Below, piece by piece: positions 47,891 through 60,559 of a stretch of DNA of 64,000 nucleotides; within the stretch, counting starts at the first letter, position 1, and every line of letters begins with the position of its first letter. This DNA comes from Adiantum capillus-veneris (taxonomy: Eukaryota; Streptophyta; Polypodiopsida; Polypodiales; Pteridaceae): assembly GCA_014529385.2 (NCBI GenBank), contig CM043958.1, positions 123,368,817 through 123,432,816 on the forward strand, read 5' to 3'. The position numbers and the translations under genes were made by a program. A model generated the notes under the pieces. It did no database searches. It was not told the origin of the DNA and saw only the letters and a program-made list of their open reading frames with translations.

Positions 47891-48700
47891 CAAGGAGAGA
47901 GTAAGGGCACAAATAACCGGGAAGAGAAGGACTCAGTGGGCAGATACAAAGAGAAAAAAGACAAGTTTCTGCTTGCAGATTCAGATTGGGAGAATTAGAT
48001 CTGTTGGTTACTGAAGCTTAGAGAAAAGAAGGCTATTAGGAGATTAAGGCTCTCAAGCAATTTTTACTCGTAGCAAGTTTTGGAGCACAAAAGTACATAA
48101 CTCTAATGGCCCCTTCCTGCGGCTAGAATACGAGCTGCACTGCTAATGGGAGAAAATGTTTTCTGCTGCTAATGGGACCAAAAGTTTTCTAACATAAACT
48201 CTGCCATATTCTTCACATAGACATTATTGAATTGGGAGCCTCATCAAGTCCTTGATTACATATCGTTCACTTTCTCAATCGCCATCTAAGCAGATTCCAC
48301 TTGTTCAAACTGAACAAAACCACGACCTTTGGAGACTCTCGACTAGAAGCTTAACTGGAAAGACCTTAGTACTTAACGGAAAATAACACTGAGGATAGAA
48401 ACAATTAGAGGAGGAGTTATTGGACTGTAGAAGTTCACGACAATACCCAATTACCAAGACTTAGTAGAGAAAAGATATCTTAGAGGAAAGGCGAAAACTT
48501 GCATACATAGCAGAAACTGAGACAGTAACAGAACACCCATTCTGGTGGAAAGATTGTGGGGAGGAGAGCAAAAACTGAGACAGTAACAGAACACCTGTTC
48601 TGATGGAAAGATAGTGGGGAGGAGAGAGATGGGACATAGAACCTACAGATGGAGGAATAGTTGCAGACCCTTTACTCAGAGGAGTAATAGCACTTGATTC
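47891..48700 (-). other. Between integrase and minisatellite; 58-bp tandem duplication
   Basis: There is no gene. Units 48514-48571 and 48572-48629 are a direct tandem duplication (AAACTGAGACAGTAACAGAA...) with a few changes. Confidence 0.6.
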
Positions 48701-50839
48701 TGGAGCCATTTACCAGTGGCAAAGGAACGCCTTCCAAAGTGACTAACTGGACAGCCCCTTGTGGAAAAATCTCCTGTACCCCGAAGGGCCCTTGCTAGGC
48801 TAGGATCAACTTCTTAGCTTTCTTCAGATACTTATCTTGATAGAGTAGCACCAGCGAGCCTTGCATTATTTTCGGCCTTTGGACATGGCGATCATGCCAC
48901 GCTTTGCGACGAATCTCCTTGGCTTGGAGAGCATGTGAAGCTAATCTCCTACTTTCTTCTAGCATTGAGAGACGAGAGAGGTTTGCTGAAGCACTCCCAG
49001 CTGTGACACGAACGCTTCCCAGTCTTGTTGAACCTGAGTTGAACTCATATGGTGCAATTGCCTCTAAGCCAAAAGCTAGCTGGAATGGGGTGTAGTTATC
49101 GGTTGCCTTGAAGGAGGTGCGATAAGCCCAAACTGTGTCGAGGATAGCCTAAGCCCAAGAGGTTGGATGCAGATGACAAGCTTTCTTAAGAAGCGCGATT
49201 AGCACTTTGTTAGTGCTTTTAGCCTACCCATTTTCTCTAAAATAGTAAGAGAAATATTTACGATGAAAAATCTTGTAATTCGTGAGGAGAGTGGAGATCA
49301 AGTCGTTGACAAAATGACTACCTCGATCACTGGTGACTTCTAGAGGACACCCAAACCTGCAAAAATATTTTCATACAAAAATTTTGCGACAGTGGCGGCT
49401 GTGCAGTCGATGGTAGCCACCACTTCGGCCCATTTCATTGCATAATCTATTTCCACCAAGAGATACTTACGATTGCCTGGTTGAGCAGATGGAGTAACTG
49501 GACCAACAAAGTCCAAACCCCATCTCTCAAAGGGCAACCACGCCATAGATACCTCGAAAGGATGATTTGATTGCTTGCTAGGCTTAGGCGCATATCGCTG
49601 GCAGACATCACAAATCTTGACATGAGCAATAGCATCACGAAATATATAGGGCCACCACAAGCCCGTCTGTAAGATTTTTTGTGCTGTGATGTGACCTCGA
49701 TAGTGGCCACATGTAGGACCACTGTGTGCATCCTCTAGAATGTGGTCTACCTCATGAGGGGCGATGCACCTTCGCAACACACCATCTAGCCCCGATTTAT
49801 AGAGCTGTCCACCAATCAAGGAGAAAGGTCTAGACTTGAGCAAGAGTCTTCTTTTTTGCAAGGGAGAAGCATTCTCAAGATATAGGCCAATAGAAAGCAG
49901 ATGTAACACATCTCCATACCATTCTGGGGTCGTGTCGACCTTAAAGAGATGACTATCAGGAAAATCATCATCAACCCCAGTTTCGGGCTCACCTGAGTGT
50001 ATGCGAGAGAGATGGTCGGCCATGACGTGCCACTTACCTGGACTAAGGACTACTTTGAAGTCGAACTCCTGGAATATCAGTAGCCACCTCCAGACTCTTC
50101 CTGTAACTTGGGGTTTATTCAGAAGATAGAGTAGCGCATGATGATCTGTGATGATAGTGAAGTGAACCCCTAACAAGTAATGACGAAACTTTTGTAAAGA
50201 ATACACCATAGCAAAACCTTCCCTTTCTGTGGTGCTGTAGTTGCGCTCTGCTTTGGTGAGCAGGCAACTTGCATAGTGAACAGTGCGATCCAGGTTGTAC
50301 TCTTCACTAGGCTGAGTCAGCACAGCCCCCACAGCCAGCTGACTAGCATCCATATGCACATAAAAAGGAAGAGACCAATCTGGAGCCACTAAAATAGGTG
50401 CGTCAGTGAGGCGCTTTTTGAGGTATTGAAATGCTCCAGCCTCAAGTTTTGACCATTTAAAGGGCATTGTAGCACTGGTGAGTCGTGTCAATGGTTGAGC
50501 CACCTGTGCATACATTCGTATGAACCTATGATGATATCCTGTGTGGCCTACAAGGCTCTGTACACCTTTTGGGTTGATGGGAGGTGGTAACTTTAAGATT
50601 GCCACTATCTTCTCTGGGTCAGGTGTTAAACCTTTGGCAGACACCACATGGTCTAGAAGTGTGCCCTCAATGACCAAAAAGTGACATTTTTTAGGATTGA
50701 GTTTTAGCCGTGCCTCTCTGCACTTGAGGAAGACAACAGAGAGTTGAGCGAGGTGTTCCTCTAGATTTTCCAATGGGGTTGAACATTGAGCACCTGAGAA
50801 GGTCAAAAAATTGTCCATGAAGATGCGAAGATGATCCAT
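48700..50839 (-). pseudogene. Gypsy RNase H and integrase
   Basis: From 50839: RT end (RIFMDNFLTF, with Asn in place of the second Asp of the YxDD motif), the connection LVGHTGYHHRFI, RNase H (FYVHMDASQLAVGAVL, ITDHHALLYLL, WHVMADHLSRIHSGE), integrase zinc-binding segment (HSGPTCGHYRGH ... CDVCQRYAP) and core (WGLDFVGPV). The frame stops near 49340 and similarity continues to about 48700 with LEVTSDRGSHFVNDLI, LDTVWAYRTSF and a C-terminal GPF-like segment, interrupted by stops. These enzymes degrade the RNA template and insert cDNA. The missing catalytic Asp and the stops make this copy inactive. Confidence 0.9.
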
Positions 50840-51528
50840 AAGCAGTGGACAAAAGCAGTGGACAAAAGATTGAAAGAAGGGGGAGCGTTTTTCAACCCAA
50901 AAGACATTCTAGTGTAGATAAAAATACCCCAAGGAGTCACAAAAGCCGTTTTCAGCTGATCACCTAGATGGATGCCCATCTGATTGTATCCACTAAACCC
51001 ATCCATGAAACTGTACAAAACATTTTCTGCTACATCTTCGAGCACACGCTCAGTGAAAGGTGTGGAAAAACCATCTGGAATAGTTACCTTATTCAGCGCG
51101 TGGTAATCTACACACACCCGAATTTTATTGGAGTGCTTCTTAGGTGCTATCACCATGGGTGATAACCACTCAGAGTGCTCCACAGATACAATGATCCCTG
51201 CCTCTTGCATTTTTTTGATCTCTGACTTGACAGCCTCTGCATACTTTGGGTTGAGCTTATAAGCTCAGCCTCTGACAGGCTTAGCCCCTTCAACTAGAGG
51301 GATTGTGTGGAGACCCAATTTTGCTGGGATCCCTTCCAAATCCTTGTAGGACCAAGCAAAAACATCCTTAAACAAGTGAATAAAAGAAACTACCTGGTCA
51401 AGTAATGCGGGATGCTCCCATAACCAAGCTGCTAAGAGGACATGCTGAGGGTTGTAAGGGTCGCCCAGGTTGACTTTTTTGACAGGGTCAGGAGGTGTAA
51501 CTGTGGAGGGTACTTCAGAAGTTGACAA
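50803..51528 (-). pseudogene. Gypsy reverse transcriptase
   Basis: From 51528: SFIHLFKDVFAWSYKDLEGI, a stop near 51265, then MQEAGIIVSVEHSEWLSPMV, VCVDYHALNKVTIP, SFMDGFSGYNQM (RT motif with the first catalytic Asp) and TRMSFGLKNAPPSF. The frame shifts at about 50805-50840 into the RNase H frame. The domain order and motifs are standard for Ty3/Gypsy. Confidence 0.9.
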
Positions 51529-51801
51529 ATGAGCTGCCTCTTAGAGCTTCGAGACATCATGTGCTGGCGTTTGATCGATTGGAAACTCCACATACTCTTC
51601 TTGTAACCATCCTGTGGAAGCTCATCGAAGGGTAAATCTTTAGACATAGACATAATAGAGTGCTTTTGAGTGGGCGGGGCATCCGACCTGGGAGATGTTA
51701 GAGGAAGGGAGGAATCATTGGCGAGTTCATGCAGAGGAGATTTTTGCCCCCTTCGGTGATGTTTGATAGGTTCCCCGAGGCTGAGGGCTTCCATAGGAGG
51801 A

Positions 51802-52433
51802 TCATCTGAAACATGAGAATTTGGGGCTGACCCACGTACTTCTTGGACTGGTCCACTGTGTGCTATAGGGACTACTGTCTAGTTTAGGACTTCTGACATC
51901 TGTGTCCGCCTGAGGAGTTGGAAGAGAGAGTGTTACCGGTACATGTGAGTTTTGAATAGAGACCACATAGCATGGCATCGAGGCGGTAGCTTCCAACCAC
52001 TGCAGGAGGTCTTCGTCAGACCCGTCAGGTGGGATGGGCTGCTCAGGGTCGAGATTGGACTGTACTAACAATGAGCTGTGATGAACCACTGGATCCATAC
52101 CTCCTTCGAGCCGAATTGGTTGCATGAGGGAGCCAGGAGTATGTATCCACATGGCGTCATTACCCCAATCATGAAGTGCCTTAGTATGCCTCAACCATGG
52201 TCTACCAATCAACAAAGGAAATCCTCCCTCCACCTGAGGAAGACTGACCACCACGAAATCCAAGCTAATGTGAAGTCTTGTATCATCAAAGGTACCTTCT
52301 CTACTATGCCCACAGGGTAGACTTTCCTCTGGTCTGCCAATGTTACAGTGAATCGAGTAGGTCGGTTAGGCTGCAGACCTAAGGCCAACATAGTAAATTC
52401 TGGCATCAGATTGATCCCAGATCCACCTTCCAC
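51802..52433 (-). pseudogene. Gypsy aspartic protease
   Basis: The frame IVEGGSGINLMPEFTMLALG aligns with the D(G)GS strand of Gypsy proteases, but Glu stands where the catalytic Asp is expected. VTLADQRKVYPVGIVEKVPL and, in a shifted frame, FPLLIGRPWLRHTKALHDW complete the fold. A linker (51794-51432) joins it to RT. Confidence 0.8.
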
Positions 52434-52682
52434 AATGACGATGAGAATTGATGCCCAAGAATAGACACAGTGAGACGAGGACTTTTGTAGTCGGTGAGGG
52501 GAGCAGATGGATATGAAATCATGTAGGCCTCGAAGGGCTACACAGGTAGGTGCCCGCCACTAGGCCCTGCACCAGGGTATAGAGACTAGATGATGGAGAG
52601 GGTGTGTCACTTCTAAAATTTGCATCAAGTCGAAGCATGTCCTACAGTGACACTTGTTGAAAAGTGTTTTTCAAGATAGACT

Positions 52683-54576
52683 CTACTGTGGGCTTGTTCC
52701 TTTGATTAGAGCTTGCTCTGGTATCTTAAGCTTTTGCAAGTCCTCTACTACTTCAATGAAAGCACCATCAATATCTGATAGAAGCGAGGTAGGTTGGCTC
52801 TGAACATTACCTGCTAGTTTGTCAGCTACTACTGGAGTTTGACTCATTTGTGTGACAGGAGATGGAAAGATTGGACCACCAGGGAGACTGAGGCCAAGAG
52901 CAGCTCTCTGGGCCCATGTGAGCACCCCAGCCGGCTCTTCCACTTGCTTCAACCTTTCTTGAGAGGCAACTACAAGAGTGGAAGGCGGTGCCTATGGAAT
53001 GGAGCTTATTGTGATGAGGTTAAGCTTTGGAAATGTAAACTCCTACTGGTTCTGGCTTGTGCTTGCAGATGTGGACGCTTGTTGTTTTGCGAAATCTTAC
53101 TATAGTGATTCTTAGCTTCAGGGCAATGTCGGCAAGGAGGGGACCCTTCTGGTAAGGGAAATTTGCTCTGATAGTGTCCATACTCCCCGCACCTGTAGCA
53201 CAAAATTGGCCTATTTGAGGGGTGAGGTGGTCTTGGACCTTGCTGCATTGGACCGGATGCTGACGTGTAGAAGCTTTAGGGAACTGACGGAGTACTAGCA
53301 TGATAAAAGCTGGGGGATGTAAAGTTGTTGTGCATACCTTGCATAGGAGGTGTTGTCAGTAGAGGTGGCATCGGGTTCTGATGGCTATATGGTGACACCA
53401 GGTTTGATGCAAGAGTAAGCCCTTGTTGGAGAGAAGGACCTAGACTTTGTTGTATCTGCCGTAATCCCTTGATATAATACCAATCCTTGTCTTCATGCCC
53501 AGACTTCTCGCAGAAGTGGCAATAAGCTCTAAGGGGACAGTCCTGTGGAGTATGTCCTGAAGAGCGACACGAGCTGCACCATACCATAGCCTTAGTCTCC
53601 TTTTGAGGCTGAAGCTCTTCTAGGTCTCTCTTGATTTGATCCAAAGCCTCAAGATGCGGGGGTTTCTCCTGGTGAAGAGAGATATTTTTCTCCTCTTGAA
53701 GAGCGCGTTGTAGTTTTAGGGCTTCAAGTTCTCTACATAAAGAAGTCAATGGATCAACAGGACTTTCCAAAATCACAGAGGGGGTCTCCATGTGCGGGGA
53801 GTTGTTGAACAGCTTCCTAGCCCCCTCTATCCTAGTAGCAGCTGCGATGAACTCCTCCAAAGTGGCGTTGGGTCGGAGACTCTCTCGGAGTTTTTGTTGA
53901 GAAGTTTTGGGAAGCGCCTTCTCCACCCACTTCTTAACCATGAATTCACCGGGTTCCTGAGGAAGCTTGGAAACCAAAGACTTGGTCTTAGTCATAAGCT
54001 CTGCAAAAGTGTCCTCTGGCTGGAGCACCATGTTGGCTAACTCATCCAACACCTTCTCGTGGTAGTCACCGGACCTGAAAGTGGAACATAACTGTTTCCT
54101 TAAGGCTGCCCAGGTTGCAAAATGGTTCTCTGCAAATTGGCTGTACCATTTGTCTGCTAAGCCATCCAAGGTGGATGGAAAGAGTACCAAATGATCATCT
54201 TCCCTGTTAAGACCACTACCCTACAGAGAGATACAAACCTCCTTGCATGGTCGTCAACATCTTCTGAAGATATTTCTTTGAATGTAGGGAACTTGATGTT
54301 TACCTTAGCCAACATGCTAGCCAACGGCTCCATGGCCCCTTGCTGAGCATGTTGCTCAGTAGCCTATTGTTGCTGTAGCAAAATAGGAGAGAGCCTTACT
54401 GGAGAAGGTGATCTGGAAGATATGGAACCAGATGAAGGAATGGGTGCTATATGTGGAGGTATAGGTGATGAGGTTGATGGAATTCTACTAGGTACAAGAG
54501 GTCGTCTTCTGTTATAGTACTTCAGAGGGCTCAGTAGTGTGCTTTGATGCTTGACTGACCGCCTTGTATGTGTCAT
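52683..54576 (-). pseudogene. Gypsy gag with zinc knuckles
   Basis: The start at 54576 (MTHTRRSVKHQS) follows the primer site by about 270 bases. After a Ser/Pro-rich stretch and a stop, MEPLASMLAKVNIKFPTFKE leads into the capsid region and, after a frameshift near 54200, DGLADKWYSQFAENHFATW. Knuckles CSSCRSSGHTPQDC (near 53570) and CYRCGEYGHYQS (near 53190) follow, then a linker with ending ALIKGTSPQ (52683). This is normal for a gag precursor that packages RNA. Confidence 0.88.
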
Positions 54577-54829
54577 GCAGTGACCACCAATCCAACCAAC
54601 CCTTGGGCAAGAAAACCTTGAACTGGTTGAAGACCGGTCTAGACTCTACTTGACCAGGCGTGACTAGACCAGGCTGGACCAGGGACGAGGAGGACTAGAC
54701 CAGGGTCTAGAAGGTCTAGACCATGCATGAGGACAGGTTGGACCAGGTCGGCCAAACTAGGCAAGGTAAGCAAAGCAAGATAGACCCAACTAGCTTCAAG
54801 AAGCACCTCACAGAGTGAGATTTCAGTTG

Positions 54830-54852
54830 AGGTCCCACTCTGATCGCCAAAA
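54830..54852 (-). promoter_or_regulatory. Gypsy primer-binding site
   Basis: On the minus strand TTTTGGCGATCAGAGTGGGACC begins about ten bases inside the LTR end. This TGGCGATCAGAGxGGGAC form recurs in plant Gypsy elements. The ten-base offset from the inferred GCTACA end is larger than usual. Confidence 0.75.
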
Positions 54853-54862
54853 CGGGAGCACA

Positions 54863-55433
54863 TGTAGCGCTGATAATGTGTCGTGCTCTCTACAGTAGGT
54901 GGTCCTCAGTGCAATGTGTGTGACAATCTCACTCAAACAAACTGAACAGAAAAGAAAACCATAGACATCAACAGAGCTCACAAAGACACAACAATAGACT
55001 AGAACATATGACTCGACTATCTCAAAGACTGATACAGACTCTAGAGTGGTAGCACACTCAACTCTATCCCAGGACTCACAGGTACAATGGGGGTGTCGAG
55101 GCTCAGATGTGCAGGGATGGTGAAGACGTGCTCTGTGTAAAGACCCACTTACTCTAGAGCACTACGTACAAGGTAATGCCACTCGCCCAAACGACTGCTC
55201 ATATGTACAACCATAAAGAGCCACCAACGGCTCATAAATGTCCAATCAGCTAAGTCTATCTCCAAAATGAGTGGTGGTGGTGACCTAGCCACGATGTCCA
55301 CTAGACCATCGTCGGTACCCTGCCACGTGTCAACCCTCAGCCCAGAGGGTCCGTCCAGTGTGAACCAGATCAATTGTGACTAAATGTCCAACTGTCTGCG
55401 TGTCTTGTGAAGTGACATTGTAGCCCTGCTACA
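54863..55433 (-). repeat. Gypsy 5' LTR (571 bp)
   Basis: Plus strand: TGTAGCGCTGATAATG to GTAGCCCTGCTACA. Both ends form the inverted TGTAGC/GCTACA termini. It is followed on the right by text matching the internal 3' region of the same family. Confidence 0.88.
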
Positions 55434-56516
55434 GGTTGCCCGCCACAAGACCGCTCACTGTCTCAGTGAGCGGAAGATTCAAATTGTGAAAAAAAACTAC
55501 TAGTATGTACAATGGTGAGCTCCTGAATCTATCATCCAAGAAATAGAGTGGTGGCCACTGCTGCATCCAAAGTATCAACCTCTGAAGGTGGAGCCATCAA
55601 ATCAATTGTGGGGCCCTGCTGTATGTGAGCTCTCTTGTGAGTAAGTGTGCTTCCTAGGAAATGACCTGCCACCTGCTGCTGCTGGGCAGATGGTAGCACC
55701 TGTCCTGTAGTGTACTGAGGACGTCGAGTAACACAGCCATGGCGATGTGCTCCGGCAACCCCGTCACAACAAGTCATATTTTGCATCTGATCCAATGGTG
55801 ACGATTGAAACCCCTGAGGAGGATACTGTTGTTGTTGATTGTAGTACTGAATGGGAATTGGAGTCTATGAGTAAAGTCCCATAAACTGCTGAGAAGGACC
55901 CGTTGCTGTATGCTGCACTGGTGTACCAGCTCCAGTCCACCCATATCCCATACCCATCATCGTAGGCTGTGTTGCCCTATTTTCATGTAAGAGAAATTCT
56001 CTTAATCCTTGTACTTGATTTTGAAGGTCACTAATCACTTGAGACTTTAACTTCAGGGTCTATTGGAGTGCGAAAATAGTGGCATCCCTATCGGCGATGG
56101 CGCTCTCAGCAACCTTCAAAGCTCCCTCCATAGCTGCACACTTAGCTCCAGCCCAGGACTCACAGGTACAATGGGGGTGTTGAGGCTCAAATGTGCAGGG
56201 ATGGTGAAGACATGCTCTGTCTAAAGACCCACTCACTCTAGACCACTACGTACAAGATAATGCCAATGGCTTAAACGACTACTCATATGTACAACCATGA
56301 AGAGCCACCAATGGCTCATTAATGTCCAGTCAGCTAAGTCTATCTCCAAACTGAGTGGTGGTGGTGACCTGGCCACGATGTCCACTAGACCACTGTCGGT
56401 ACCTTGCCATGTGTCACCCCCAGCCCAGAGGGTCCGTCCAATGTGAACAAGACCAATTGTGACTAACTTTCCAACTGTCTGCCTATCCTGTGAAGTGACA
56501 TTGTAGCCCTGCTACA
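55434..56516 (-). mobile_element. Partial tandem copy: ORF3 end fused to LTR piece
   Basis: 55434-56147 matches 45716-46420 (end of ORF3 to LTR) with scattered changes. It then switches at CATAGCTGCACAC into LTR text that matches 55045-55433 and ends at 56516 with GCTACA. The switch point shares a few bases between both partners, suggesting deletion by microhomology or unequal recombination. No gag or pol is left in it. Confidence 0.8.
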
Positions 56517-57289
56517 GTAGTTAAAGATACGACCAAAAATAGTGGTTCATAAGTTGATGTTGTAGTAGTCTATCTAGCATGTTTCAATGCATTGGTTGGA
56601 AGCTTGAGAGTGGCCAGGGTACTAACCATACATCCAACTAAGAAAGAACATTTAAACTAACTAGTGGGTGAAATCTTTGGACAAGCGATCCATCTCCCCA
56701 TTTTATGCGGTGGAAATCAATGTGAAAAAGGTGCCTACCTAATTATGAGGAGGGTGAGACGAAGCACAAAGAGAAAATGGATTGAAATTTGATATCTCTA
56801 GACGCAAAATTAGACCAAGCATAATCAACGGGTGATCTCTTCTAAGTAGTTGTGTAGCTATATGTATAGTTTAGGTGAAGCAGGGTATGGGAGAGGACTT
56901 GAAGATAGAACACAACATGTGACACCCTCAATGACTACCATGTGCAAAGCACTAAAATGATTGTAAATAGATATTCATGTAGGCCCATTTAAACCTTTCC
57001 TAAGAATTTAAAAAAAAAAGATAAATTACTAAGAACCCATGGTTCATACACTTTAAGATTCATAGTAGGTGGCATGCATCTTGTAGGGGTCTAGCTTTAT
57101 GTATAGTTGAGGTGAAACCAAGCATGTTAGGGCACAATTTCCCAAAACTATGGAGGAGATTAGGTGAGGGGTAGTTGAGTTCAACCAACAATAGAGATTT
57201 ATAAGGGTTATTATTCTTCAACAAGGTCCACAAGCATTGTAAAAAATGATCCAAAAACACAACCACGCAACCAACGACATCAAAAACCA
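56517..57289. other. No gene seen
   Basis: Unique AT-rich sequence between the Gypsy remnant and the second LINE. I see no repeat or motif here. Confidence 0.4.
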
Positions 57290-58640
57290 TGATCATGGCA
57301 TACTTGGTATCATTGCAAGAGACTGTAAACAAACAAGGTGAAGACTTACGAGCAATTGCAATGGAGAATGGCACGCTAAAGGGTTCTTGTGATTGAGAAA
57401 GAGAGTCTCAAGAGGACACTTGAGATGCAGAAAACACGTTTGATACAACTTGAAGAGGAAGTCAAGGAATGTAGATGCTCTATTGTAGACTTGAATGCTT
57501 TGAAGGAGTGCATGAGCAAAGTAGAGCATGACCATGTATTGAAAGAAGAGAAATTTGACACCATGAGCCGAGATGTATGCGACATGAAAATTGTATGCAC
57601 AAAAAAGTCTTGGACCGATGTATGTGGTAACAATGTGGTTCCTAATTCCTCTCTTGCAAACTATGGCTCAAACAACAAATGTTAAGAATGTGGATGTAGA
57701 GGAGTTAAAGGAATGAGAGCGACGTTCCAAGAACATTGTTATTCGTGGAATTCCCAACGAGAAGCTAGAGACACCTCCTTCTCTTGCCATTGTTATCAAA
57801 GATTTTTCTAAAACCCACTTTGGCATGTCAGGGTTATGGTTTATGGAGCACATAGACTCAAGTAAGAAAGGAGCTCCTCGCTCAGGAGTACAGCCAATTG
57901 TATGCACCATGCTAGATGAAACCAAATGAAATATTATCCTTGATAATAGTTGGATCTATTGAGGGATACAAAATTTTTTGTATGTGAAGATCTCACTATT
58001 CGGAAAAAACATATGCATCGCAAGGCATATGAGGAGAGAAATAAGAAAAACAAGGATATCTCTCGTGAAGAAATGTGCCCAAGGAGGAGGCGAGTCCCTC
58101 GAGCAAATAGAAATATATAGCCGAGTTACAATTGAGAGTATGTTTTTGGAATTGCAATGGATACCCATGGAATACGGGGGTTCACATATATGAACTAACA
58201 AGAAAAGCCGATGATGTACTTCTTGTTAAAACTTGGGAGCATGATACACAAAGGATTAATGGCTTGGAGGATTACAATGTACATTCATTAATGTGGTCAA
58301 AGAATCTCAAGCAACAAAGAGGGCAAGAAGGGGTAGCATGTATGGTTAAGAAAGGATCAAAGATTTTGTATAAATTGTGGAAGATGACAAGCAAAAACGT
58401 TATGTATGGCTAGAAATTATACATCGAAAAGAGCACCCATTTTTATAGCCGATAGCTACATTCCTCATCATGATTCCCCCATTTATGCTTGAATGGATAG
58501 AGATCAACCATTTTTTATTTAGAGGAGTACATTGCTTATTCTAAAGGAAAAGGTGATGTTATTGTCTTTGGGGATATGAATCCTCGCACAAAAACATTGC
58601 AACATGATACTCACAGTTTGATATGCCTAACATTTCAAGG
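57290..58640 (+). pseudogene. LINE remnant: ORF1 and endonuclease start
   Basis: ORF1 begins near 57290 (MIMAYLVSLQETVNKQGEDL), has a stop, then a coiled coil (LEMQKTRLIQLEEEVKECR) to 57685. A further block ERRSKNIVIRGIPNEKLETP, in a shifted frame from about 57710, is the RNA-binding part typical of some LINE ORF1 proteins. The ORF2 start follows: MRVCFWNCNGYPWNTG at 58132, TWEHDTQRINGLEDYNVHSL and, after stops, VIVFGDMNPRTKT (endonuclease). Reverse transcriptase is absent, so the remnant is truncated at its 3' side, the reverse of usual LINE truncation. Confidence 0.7.
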
Positions 58641-60540
<1,900 letters not shown>

Positions 60541-60559
60541 AGTGAAAGTATCAGCAACA

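Larger units (their letters stand above)
45402..55433 (-). mobile_element. Minus-strand Gypsy retrotransposon with extra 3' ORF
   Basis: In its own direction: 5' LTR 55433-54863, primer site near 54850, gag from 54576, protease, RT, RNase H, integrase to about 48700, a minisatellite, an extra ORF, and a 3' LTR 45715-45402 that is truncated at its far end. LTR termini are TGTAGC..GCTACA. No chromodomain is seen after the integrase. The far side of the 5' LTR continues into a further partial copy (55434-56516), so copies are in tandem. Many frameshifts and stops occur. Confidence 0.88.

Noticed and set aside
47048-47893. 281-codon Pro/Ser/Leu-rich minus-strand ORF, possibly a structural repeat protein
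   Set aside because: It is generated by the G-rich minisatellite, whose unit lengths vary and are not multiples of three. No start context or domain supports it.
48904-49095. Plus-strand ORF within the integrase
   Set aside because: It is antisense to the Gypsy integrase C-terminal region, which has recognisable motifs on the minus strand.
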